Origin: Schoenoplectus triqueter | Lineage: Eukaryota > Streptophyta > Magnoliopsida > Poales > Cyperaceae | Length of the DNA stretch: 34,276 nt | NCBI GenBank assembly: GCA_964058805.1 | Contig: CAXKVV010001616.1 | Coordinates: 1-34,276 of the forward strand | Reading direction: 5' to 3' | Part shown: piece by piece, positions 1-9,495 of the stretch | Position numbering within the stretch: the stretch's first letter is position 1 | Layout of the letters: every line of letters begins with the position of its first letter | Position numbers and translations under genes: made by a program | The notes under the pieces: generated by a model | Database searches by the model: none | Told to the model about the DNA's origin: nothing | What the model saw: the letters and a program-made list of their open reading frames with translations, nothing else

Positions 1-1872
1 CAAAACATGAAAACGGGACCCGACGCACTCGATACCGCCGAAAATGAGTCTGGGAGAGCAAAACGTGAAAAAAGAACCCGACGCCCTCGGTACCGCTGAA
101 AATGAGTTCGGGAGCTCAAAACATTAAAACGGGACCTGACGCCCTCGGTATCGCCGAAAACGAGTCCGGGAGCACAAAACAAGAAAACGGGGCCCGACGC
201 CCACGGTTCCGCCGAAAACGAGTCCGGGAGCGCAAAACATGAAAATAGGACCCGACGCCTTCCGTACCGCCGAAAACATATCCGGGAGCGCAAAAACATG
301 AAAAAGGGACTTGACGCACTCAGTACCGTCTAAAACGAGTCCGGGAGCACAAAACTTGAAAAAGGATCCCGACGCCCTCGGTACCGTCGAAAATGAGTCC
401 GGTCGCGCAAAACATGAAAACGGGTTTGGACGGTCACGATATAGCCGAAAACGAGTTCGGGAGCGCAAAACATGAAAAAGGAACCCGACGCACTCGGCAC
501 TGCCGTAAACGAGTTCGGGAGCGCGAAACAAGAAAATGGGACCCGACGCCCTCGGTACCGCCGAAAACGAGTCCAGGAGAGCAAGAGATTAAAACAGGAC
601 CCGACGCCGTCGGTACCGCCGAAAATGAGTTCGGGAGCGCAAAACATGAAAAAGGAACCCGACGCCCTTGGTACCGTCGAAAACGAGTCCGGGAGGGCAA
701 AACATTAAAACGGGACCCAACGCTCTCGGTACAGCCGAAAATGATTTCGGCCGCGCAAAACATGAAAACGGGACTCGACGCCCTTGGCACAGCCGAAAAC
801 AATTCTGGGAGCGCAAAACCTGAAAAAGTGACCCGACGCCCTCGGTACCGCCGAAAACGAGTCCATGAGCGCAAAACATGAAAAGGGACCCGACGCCCTC
901 AGTACCGCCGAAAATGAGTCCGGGAGCGCAAAACGTGAAAAAGGAACCGACACCCTCAGTACGCCCTCGGTACCGCCGAAACCGAGTCCGAGAAGGCAAA
1001 ACATGAAAACGGGACCCGACGCTATCGGTACCGTCGAAAATTAGTCCGGGAGCACAAAAAATGAAAATAGGACCCGGCACTCTCGGTACCGCCGAAAATG
1101 AGTCCGTATGCGTAAAACATGAAAAAGGGATTGGACGCTCCCGGTACCGCCGAGACTGAGTCCGGAAATGCAAAACATGAAAAAGGGACCCGACGCCCTC
1201 GGTGCCGCTTAAAAGGTGTTCGGGAACGCTAAACATGAAAATGGGACCCGACGCCCTCGGTACCGCCGAAAGCGAGTCCGAGAGGGCAAAACATGAAAAC
1301 AGGACCCGACGCTATCGGTACCATCGAAAATGAGTTCGGGAGCGCAAAACATGAAAACGGGTCCTAACAACTCGGCACCGTCGAAAATGAGTCCGGGAGC
1401 GCAAAACATGAAAACGGGACCCGACGCCCTCGGTATCGCCGAAAACGAGTCCGGGTGCGCAAAACATGAAAACGGGACCCGACGCCCTCGGCACTGCCGA
1501 GAACGAGTCTGGGAGCGCAAAAAATGAAAATTGGACCCGACGCCACTGGTACCGCCGAAAATGAGTCTGGACGCGCAAAACATGAAAACGGGATCGGAAG
1601 CCCCCGATACTGGCGAAAACGAGTCCTGGAGAGCAAAACATGAAAACGGGACCCGACGCCCTCGGTACCGCCGAAAACGAGTCCGGGTGCGCAAAACATG
1701 AAAACGTGACCCGACGCCCTCGGAACCACCGAGAACGAGTCTGGGAGTGCAAAAAATGAAAACAGGACACGACGCCCTCGGTACCGCCGAAAATGAGTCC
1801 GGGCGCGCAAAACATGAAAATGGGATTGGATGCCCCCGATACCGCCGAAAACTAGTCCGGGAGCGCAAAACA
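1..1872 (+). repeat. 58-bp satellite array, segment 1a
   Basis: Head-to-tail copies of a unit of about 58 bp fill this stretch. Each unit carries a GAAAACGAGTCCGGGAGCGC part, an AAAACATGAAAA part and a GGGACCCGACGCCCTCGGTA part. The period was read from spacing of the CCCGACGCC motif in this window. Two unit types occur: the common one and a minor one in which the last part reads GGATTGGATGCCCCCGATA. Units differ at roughly 5-20% of positions, and a few are truncated (for example near 935-980). The array is open at the left edge, so its full length is unknown. The reverse strand shows long open frames in several frames, but these follow the 58-bp period and are not read as genes. Confidence 0.95.
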
Positions 1873-2534
1873 TGATGGCGATCAAGTCATGGCAGGTCTA
1901 CAGGTGAACAATCATGATCAGGGAAGCAAGTTCTGGACCAGTTCTCAGTTTGAAGAACCAGGCCCAAGTCATATTTACAATTAATTTACGAAACAGCTGC
2001 TTTCTGGACAGATTCGTACTGGGCCCGTATTTTGGGCATAACTCTCTCATAATAACTCGGATTTGGGTGATTCAAATTTATGTGATCAGATGATGAAATG
2101 GACTATCTTTTCTGTGTTTTGAGTTTCTCCAGATTCCAGAGTCTTCATGGTCAAAACCTCGTGTTAAGTGAGCATGGTTACTGAGGAGCCAGCCAGCATT
2201 TAGTTTCTTGGAACTTGTCTTTGAGTCTTTCTATGTTTTAATTATATTTTGGAATTAACAGTAGTAGTTAATGTTATTTTTATTGTGTTTTGATATTTGC
2301 AAAAATAGTTAAGGAGTTATTAATTAGTAGGAAGTTTCTAGAGTTGAGTTGTATGGCTATATAAAGCCTAATTTCTGAATGTAAACTCACTTGTTGAATT
2401 ATTATGAAAAAGTTTATCTTGAGTTGAGTTTATCTCCTCTTTTATCCTGCTGTGAGTTGAGAGTATCCTCCAGTTGTGATTTTATAGTTGAACGTGTGCG
2501 TGTCCTTGGACGATTCATAGCTCGAACGCTATCA
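1873..2534 (+). mobile_element. Solo-LTR-like insertion in satellite (unclassified)
   Basis: The satellite stops in mid-unit at AAAACA and resumes at CTAGGTACCGCC. The 662 bp between are unrelated, AT-richer DNA. The insert starts TGATGGCG and ends CGCTATCA, an imperfect terminal inverted repeat (7 of 8) of TG...CA form as in LTRs. It holds a TATA box about 490 bp in, and no coding potential. The flanking 5 bp (AAACA and CTAGG) do not match and about 20 bp of the unit is missing, so a clean target duplication is absent. A solo LTR, perhaps Ty1/copia-like in size and promoter position, fits best. A non-autonomous terminal-inverted-repeat element is the alternative. Confidence 0.6.
2358..2365 (+). 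promoter_or_regulatory. TATA box of the small LTR-like insert
   Basis: TATATAAA inside GGCTATATAAAGCC, about 170 bp before the 3' end of the insert. That is a usual U3/R position for a plant LTR of this size. It is the main reason for preferring an LTR over a MITE. Confidence 0.5.
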
Positions 2535-5500
2535 CTAGGTACCGCCGATAATGAGTCCGGGCGCGCAAAACATGTAAACGGGATTGGATGCCCCCGATAC
2601 CGCCGAAAACTAGTCCGGGAGCGCAAAACAAGACAACAGGAGCTGACGCACTCGGCGCAGCCGAATATGAGTCCGGGCGCGCAAAACATGAAAACGAGAT
2701 TGGATGCCCCCGATACCGCCGAAAACGAGTCCGGGAGCGCAAAACATGACAACGGGACCCGACGCACTCGGCACCGTCGAAAATGAGTTCGGGAGCGCAA
2801 AACATGAAAACGGGACCCGACGCCCTCGGTACCGCCGAAAATGAGTCTGAGCGCGCAAAACATGAAAACGGGATTGGATGCCCATGGTACAGCCGAAAAC
2901 AAGTCTGGGAGCGCAAAATTTGAAAAAGTGACCCGACGCCCTCGGTACCGCCGAAAACGAGTCCGTCAGCGCAAAACATGAAAAGGGACCCGACGCCCTC
3001 AGTACCGCCGAAAATGAGTCTAGGAGCGCAAGACGTGAAAAAGGGACCCGACACCCTCACTAACGCTGAAAACGAGTCCGGGAGCACAAAACATGAAAAC
3101 AGGATTGGACGCTCCCGATACCGCCGAGAATGAGTCCGGAAACGCAAAACATGAAAAAGGGACCCGACGCCCTCGGTACCGCTTAAAAGGAGTTCGGGAG
3201 CGCAAAACATGAAAACGGGACCCGACGCCCTCGGTACAGTTGAAAAGGAGTCTGAGTGCGCAAAGCATGAAAACAACACCTGACGCACTATGTACCGCCA
3301 AAAAAGAGTCCGGGAGCGCAAAACATGAAACCGGGACCCGACGCCGTCGGTACTGCCGAAAATGAATCTGGGTGCGCAAAACATGAAAACGGGACCCGAC
3401 GTCCTCTGTACTGCCGAAAACGAGTCCGGGAGCGAAAATCATGAAAACGGGACCCGACGCCCTCTTTACCGCCGAAAATGAGTCCGGGAGCGCAAAACAT
3501 GAAAACGTGACCCGACGCCCTCGGCACCGCCGAAAACGAGTTCAGGAGGGCAAAACATGAAAACGGGACCTGACCTCCTCGGTACCGCCGATAATGAGTC
3601 TGTGCGCGCAAAACATTAAAACGGGATCGGACGCCCCCGATACCGCCGAAAACAATTCTAGGAGCGCAACACACGAAAACGGGACCCGACACCCTCAGTA
3701 CCGCCGAAAATGATTCCGGTAGCGCCAAACATGAAAAAAGGACCCGACGCCCTCGGTGCCGCCGAAAATGAGTCCGGGAGCGCAAAACTTGAAAAAGGAA
3801 CCTGACGCCCTCGGTACCTCCGAAAATGAGTTCGGGAGCATAAAACATGAAAACGTGACCCGACGCCGTCGGTACCGTCGAAAACGAGTCCGGGAGCGCA
3901 AAACATGATTAAGGGACCCGACGCCCTCGGTACCGCCGAAAATGATTCCGGTAGCGCAAAACATGAAAAAGGGACCCGACGCCCTCGGTGCCGTCGAAAA
4001 TGAGTCCGGGGGCGTAAAACGTGAAAAAGAAACCCGACGCCCTCGGTACCTCCGAAAATGAGTTCGGGAGCGCAAAACATGAAAACGTGACTCGACGCCC
4101 TCTGTACCGTCGAAAATGAGTCCGGGAGCGCAAAACATGAAAAAGCGACCCGACGCCCTCGGTACAGCCGAAAACGAGTCCGGGAGCGCAAAACATGATA
4201 AAGGGACCCGACGCCCTCGGTACCTCCGAAAACGAGTCCGGGAGCGCAAAATAGGAAAACTTCACCCGACGCCGTCGGTACCGTCGAATATGAGTCCGGA
4301 AGCGCAAAACATGAAAACATGACCCGACGCCCTCGGTACCGCCGAAAAAGAGTCTGGGACCGCAAAACATAAAAACGGGACCCGACGCCCTCAGAACTGC
4401 CGAAAATGAGTCCGGGTGCGCAAAACATTAAAACGAGACCCGACGCCCTTTGTACCGACGATACAGAGTCCGGGAGCGCAAAATATGAAAAAGAAACCTA
4501 ACCCCCTCGGTACCGTCGAAAATGAGTTTGAGAGCGCAAAACATGAAAAGGGACCCGACGCCCTCTGTACGGCTTAAAATTAGATGGAGAGCGCCAAACA
4601 TAAAAACGGGTCCCGACGCCCTCGGTACCGCCGAAAATGAGTCTGAGAGCGCAAAACAAGAAACGGGACCTGACGCCCTCTGTACGGCTTAAAATTAGAT
4701 GGAGAGCGCTAAACATAAAAACGGGTCCCGACGCCCTCGGTACCGCCGAAAATGAGTCTGAGAGCGCAAAACATGAAAAGGGACCTGACGCCCTCGGTAC
4801 CACCGAAACTGAGTCAGGGAGCGCAAAACATGAAAACGGGACTTGACAGTGCCGAGGACGAGTCGGGGAGCCCAAAAAATGAAAACAGGACCCGGCCCTA
4901 GGTACCGCCGACAATGAGTCCGGGCGCGCTAAACATGAATACGGGATTGGATGCCCCCGATACCGCCGAAAACTAGTCCGGGAGCGCAAAACATGACAAC
5001 AGGACCCGACGCACTCGGCACCACCGAATATGAGTCCGGGCGCGCAAAACATTAAAAAGTGATTAGATGCCGCCGATACCGCCGAAAAAGAGTCCGGGAG
5101 CGCAAAACATGACAACGGGACCCAACGCACTCGGCACCGTCGAAAATGAGTTCGGGAACGCAAAATATGAAAACGAGACCCGACGCCCTCGGTATCGCCG
5201 TAAACAAATCCGGGAGCGCAAAATATTAAAACGGGACCTGACGCCCTCGGCACCGCCGAAAACGAGTCCGGGAGCATAAAAAATGAAAAAGGGACCCGAC
5301 GCCCTCGGTACCGCCGAAAATGAGTCCGAGCGCGTAAAACATGAAAACGGGATTGGATGCCCATGGTACAGTCGAAAACAAGTCTGGGAGCGCAAAATTT
5401 GAAAAAGTGATCCGACACCCTCGGTACCGCCGAAAACGAGTCCGTCAGCGCAAAACATGAAAAGGGACCCGACGCCCTCAGTACCGCCGAAAATGAGTCT

Positions 5501-6339
5501 TGGAGCGCAAAACGTGAAAAAGGGACCCGACACCCTTGCTAACGCTGAAAATGAGTCTAGGAGCGCAAAACATGAAAACAAGATTGGACGCTCTCGATAC
5601 CGCCGAGAATGAGTCCGGAAACGCAAAACATGAAAAAGGGACCCGACGCCCTCGGTACCGCTTAAAAGGAGTTCGGGAGCGCAAAACATGAAAACGGGAC
5701 CCGACGCCCTCGGTACAGCTGAAAATGAGTCTGAGTGCGCAAAGCATGAAAACAACACCTGACGCACTCTGTACCGCCGAAAAAGAGTCCGGGAGCGCAA
5801 AACATGAAAACGGGACCCGACGCCGTCGGTACTGCCGAAAATGAGTCTGGGTGCGCAAAACATGAAAACGGGACCCGACGTCCTCTGTACTGCCGAAAAC
5901 GAGTCCGGGAGCAAAAATCATGAAAACGGGACCCGACGCCCTCTTTACCGCCGAAATTGAGTCCGGGAGCGCAAAACATGAAAACGTGACCCGACGCCCT
6001 CGGCACCGCCGAAAACGAGTTCAGGAGCGCAAAACATGAAAACGGGACCTGACCTCCTCGGTACCGCCGATAATGAGTTTGTGCGTGCAAAACATTAAAA
6101 CGGGATCGGACGCCCCCGATACCGCCGAAAACGATTCCAGGAGCGCAACACACGAAAACGGGACCCGACACCCTCAGTACCGCCGAAAAAGAGTCTGGGA
6201 GCGCAAAACATGAAAACGGGACCCGACGCCCTCTATACAGCTTAAAATGAGTCCGGGAGCTCGAAACATGAAAACGGGACCTGACTCCCTCGATACAGCC
6301 GAAAACGAGTTCGGGAGCGCAAAACATGAAAAAGGGAAT
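2535..6339 (+). repeat. 58-bp satellite array, segment 1b
   Basis: The same 58-bp satellite continues up to the LTR. Higher-order structure is visible. A multi-unit block beginning with a variant ATGGTACAG unit at 2881 recurs at 5360 (offset 2479), and a related one lies at 781. A 115-bp dimer is repeated almost exactly at 4561 and 4676. The block at about 3690-4440 is colinear with 14590-15340 on the far side of the LTR. The minor GGATTGG unit type is interspersed (for example 2580, 2700, 3103, 4930, 5350, 6100). No gene is supported here. Confidence 0.95.
6335..6339 (+). repeat. Probable target-site duplication, left copy (LTR1)
   Basis: GGAAT immediately before the LTR start TGTTTACC. The right copy after the LTR is GGAAC, a 4 of 5 match. 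Removing the LTR and one copy gives an intact satellite unit (AAAAAGGGAACCGACGCC). This supports insertion of LTR1 as one discrete unit. Confidence 0.6.
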
Positions 6340-6532
6340 TGTTTACCTTTGAAAATTTTCAAGGATGAGTAGCCGAATAAATGAAAATAAATCAATGATT
6401 AATAATAAATCATAAGAAAGGGGAAGAAGAGAAAGCAAGGAAAAGATGGCCCACTGATCAGAAGAGGTCGCTGCCTAACCCCGGAATAAATCCATTAGTC
6501 CCACAAGGAAATGTCAGGGTGAGAGACAAGGA

Positions 6533-6540
6533 TATAAATA
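6533..6540 (+). promoter_or_regulatory. LTR1 early TATA box, copy a
   Basis: TATAAATA within GGATATAAATACTCC, 193 bp from the LTR start. The same box lies at 17345 in LTR2 at the same relative place. A long hairpin starts 35 bp downstream, so a transcript from here would begin at or just before that hairpin. Confidence 0.55.
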
Positions 6541-6567
6541 CTCCACCACCTCCTATTCATTCGAGGT

Positions 6568-6618
6568 GGCTGACCCTCGGGAGATTTCAGAGAGAGAAAA
6601 TCTCCTGATGGGTCAGCC
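6568..6618 (+). other. TATA-proximal hairpin, LTR1 copy a
   Basis: GGCTGACCC (6568-6576) pairs with GGGTCAGCC (6610-6618), and GGAGATTT (6580-6587) with AAATCTCC (6598-6605). The near-continuous stem is about 20 bp with a purine-rich loop of about 10 nt. LTR2 has a hairpin of unrelated sequence at the same place. Confidence 0.75.
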
Positions 6619-6777
6619 ATTTGATTACATTCTTTTCTGACAAGTGGGACCCACATGGCAGTCCCTTATGAGCAGCTCCAATAACATAGACCTAGCCCAT
6701 TTTATTAAGAAACTAATCAACTCGGAACAGAGGTTAAGCACTAATCCCACAAGGAAATCCTAAGTGCAGAGCAAGGA

Positions 6778-6862
6778 TATAAATACTCCGCCACCTCCTA
6801 CTTATTCGAGGTGGCTGACTCTCAAGAGATTCCAGAGAGAGAGATCTCCCGAGGGGTCAGCC
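6778..6862 (+). promoter_or_regulatory. LTR1 second TATA box plus hairpin (duplicated module)
   Basis: The module of TCCCACAAGGAAAT, TATAAATA (6778-6785) and hairpin recurs 245 bp after the first copy. In the hairpin GGCTGAC (6813-6819) pairs with GTCAGCC (6856-6862), and inner GAGAT (6826-6830) with ATCTC (6844-6848). LTR2 has only one copy, so this is a tandem duplication within LTR1 that doubles promoter and hairpin together. Confidence 0.65.
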
Positions 6863-7074
6863 ATCTGATCACATTTTCACTGACAGGTGGGTCCCACACC
6901 TCAGTGACCTATCAAGGGAGTCAGAGTTAAACCCTTAGAATTTGCCCTTGGAGCAGACCCTAGAAAGGAGCTGAAGCAGTACAATCCCTGTACCACATGA
7001 AATAATGTCAATGCCAAGCTAGTATTCTGATACAACTAATCATGAGAAATTTCAAATGTGATTTTGCTTTCAAG

Positions 7075-7310
7075 GCTGACCTGGTGCCAAAGCTGTGAGC
7101 AACCACCTAACTATGCTTTGATTTGTGTCAATTACTAATAATTAGTCAGTTCTTTGACCAAATCACCCTCATGTTAAGGGATTGAAAGTCAATTTCACAA
7201 GACTGATCAGGTGCCAAAGCTGGGAGCAACCATCTGATCAAGTCTAGGTTTGCATCAACTGTTGACATGTAATCAACTGTTGATCAGATCAAACCCTAAT
7301 GAATATCAAT
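7075..7310 (+). repeat. Degenerate tandem duplication in LTR1
   Basis: Two related segments of about 120 bp share GTGCCAAAGCTGTGAGCAAC or a close variant (near 7083 and 7211), each followed by an ACC(A/T)(C/T)TGAT-type stretch. LTR2 carries the same pair near 17740-17950. No coding role is seen. Confidence 0.6.
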
Positions 7311-7683
7311 ATAAGTCTAATTGGTATTTAGTTAGGGTGGTTTCTGCAAGAGAGAGGTAATTGGCAGAGACACTGAGCTACAATTGAAATCTGGGATTAA
7401 TTCGGAGGAAGAAATAGGGTTTTATGGATAAAAGAATTTTTAATTCAGAGAGGCAGGGGTAAAAATGGAATTAAAAATTACAGGGATGATCATCATGAAT
7501 TTAGGGATTTTTGGTGAAAATTTCATAATTTTTGGATAAGTGGAGCTATCAAAATAAATTCAGGGAAGATAAACAGATTAAAAAGGGAAGATCAAAGGCT
7601 GAGATTCAATCAAGGGTTCATCTGGGTGCAAACTGGGGATCCGAAACACACATACACAGAATCAGGGAAGAGAGAGGGTGTGA

Positions 7684-8481
7684 CACGTGTCAGCACCTCA
7701 TTGGGCCACCTCAGCATGTCAGTGCCACGTGTCAACACCTTACTGGTCCACCTCACCCATGTGGGTCCCACATATATCTGACAAGTGGGTCCCACCTATG
7801 CCACATGGCAGTCGGTCATTGGTCCACATCGGCAATTACTCCACCAAACAGAGACAAGTGGCAGGCTACCAGTTCACCATGTCATACCATCAGAGCCATG
7901 TGGCTTATTTCCATTGGTCCACCTCACTCAACTCGTGACACGTGGCAGGATACCCTCTCACCCAGTCAGACCATACAGAGCAATGTGGCTGCATCTCATT
8001 GGTCCACATCACAGGCCACATCACCATTTGAGCCACATGGTCATCTGTGAGTGGTCCACACCAGCAAGGGGTATGCCAAATGGCAGCACACAGAGTGAGC
8101 CACCTCAACAGCTGAATGCCACATGGCACTTCTCTATTGGTCCACCTCACCACTGTGGGCCCCACCATACCACAAGATGACTGACAAGTGGGCCCCACTT
8201 GGTGCCACGTGTCATGTATTCACTGGTGCCATGTCATCACATAGTATACACAGGGATTACATATGGCTTCATTTGATTGGTACAAGTCAGCGCAAGGTGG
8301 TACACATGGCACTACCAGGCAGGCCCACATCATCCACAGATCATTAGTGTTAAGTGCTTGTTCATCAAATAAATAAACAATCAAACAGAGCCACCTCAGC
8401 ATATGAACCCTAATCATCATGCTAATCAACTGCTAATCAGATCTATAGACATATACTTATAAACCTTACAGGTGGGGCCCA
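7684..8481 (+). promoter_or_regulatory. LTR1 cluster of TCP-type palindromes, G-boxes and CCAAT motifs
   Basis: Irregular repeats of 40-60 bp carry three motifs over and over. GTGGGNCCCAC palindromes lie at 7761-7771, 7785-7795 and 8188-8198, with a related one at 8472; two more lie earlier at 6644 and 6887. CACGTG G-boxes are at 7684, 7726, 7939 and 8207. ATTGGTCCAC, the reverse of a CCAAT box, recurs. GTGGGNCCCAC combines the class I (GGNCCCAC) and class II (GTGGNCCC) consensus of plant TCP factors; CACGTG is the bZIP/bHLH G-box core. Enhancer-like function is inferred. Short open frames here are accidental. Confidence 0.6.
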
Positions 8482-9488
8482 ACAGTCAGAGATGCAAACA
8501 GAGGCGCATAGTTAAGCCATGAACCAAGTCTATTCAGTTTATTCATTAAATCAACGCAGCCTATTCAAAATCGAGAATACGATAAGAAATGGACCTGGTG
8601 TATGCTTTCCCAATCGCTGGTCTACTCTTCCCTGGCGCTTTGGTGCACGTGCGCCTGGATCGTCCAGCCCAGTCGAGTATTCTCCCCGCTCTCTCTTCTT
8701 CTTCTTCTCCTCGCGCGCGATCGCTATCTTTTTCCCATGGCGCCTCACCATTGCAAAGGCTTGAAAACAATCGATGAACGTCAATGCATTAGTCAGAAGG
8801 ATGAGAGCAAGAGGGTAACAGTGGGAGAGAGTATGGAACAATGATTTTATCTCGGTTTGAGTTGAAGCAGCAAAAGCATACCTTTGGAGAGATGCAGTCA
8901 AATGCCTTGAATACTAAATTGAGCACACAGAGAGCTTCTTTGTGCTAAGGCGATGCCAATTGGTAAGCAATTGCAATGTAATGTAGTAAAAGGAAGGTCT
9001 AAAAGTGAAGAGTTGATAAGAGCAGTGATGGAGAGGCAGATCCAATAGGTGCTCTAGAGGCCGAATTGAATGGTGAAAAAGCTTATTCAGATCAAGGCGA
9101 TGCTAATCGACATGGATTGAGAAAGCAATTGAGTAAAAGATGGTGAATTTAGCTAGGAGGAGAAACAGGTTAAAAATGCAGTTTAGAAATTGAGTGAAGA
9201 ACTATGTAATTGAAGGAGGAAAGAATGCTGGCAATAAGATAGGGGTGTTTAAATACAATCCAGCAGTGAAGGGGCCACTCAACAATTGAAACATGTGTCA
9301 AATTGGAGTCAAATGAGTTGCGGCACAGTCAAACCGGTACCAGAAACGGTTATGTGATTCAACAACAAACACAATTCAATCCTGGCCGTTAATTGAAGTA
9401 CAGAGAGGGGTCAAGATCTATCCAAGCTGGCAATCCTACTCATAAGGAATCAACCAATCACAATTAAGCGAATTGGCCGATTAAGGCC
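8482..9488 (+). other. LTR1 poorly conserved middle part, left
   Basis: Non-coding sequence that aligns poorly with LTR2 although the order of features is alike. A GC- and CT-rich patch (about 8589-8777, with GCGC repeats and TTCTTCTTCTT) matches a similar patch at about 18868-18990 in character, not in sequence. After it, CAATTG and AATTGA words become frequent. I find no supported gene; frames through the CT tract on both strands are short and unconserved. Confidence 0.5.
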
Positions 9489-9495
9489 TATATAA
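9489..9495 (+). promoter_or_regulatory. LTR1 mid-LTR TATA box
   Basis: TATATAA in GGCCTATATAAGTTG, followed by an A- and purine-rich stretch. LTR2 has TATATAA at 19779 in the corresponding place despite little similarity around it. It may be a second or the main promoter. If used, the leader would still be about 4.5 kb. Confidence 0.5.

Noticed and set aside
1..6327. Many long frames on the minus strand (up to 306 codons) with a recurring RFRRYRGRR-type peptide
   Set aside because: They follow the 58-bp satellite period, occur in all frames, and end at random. No recognisable domain.
7532..8429. Overlapping frames on both strands in the TCP/G-box cluster
   Set aside because: They arise from His/Trp/Ser-coding short repeats (CCACAT, TGGTCC), differ between the LTRs and have no domain.
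8551..8901. Frames through the CT- and GC-rich patch
   Set aside because: Unconserved in LTR2 and short; composition explains them.
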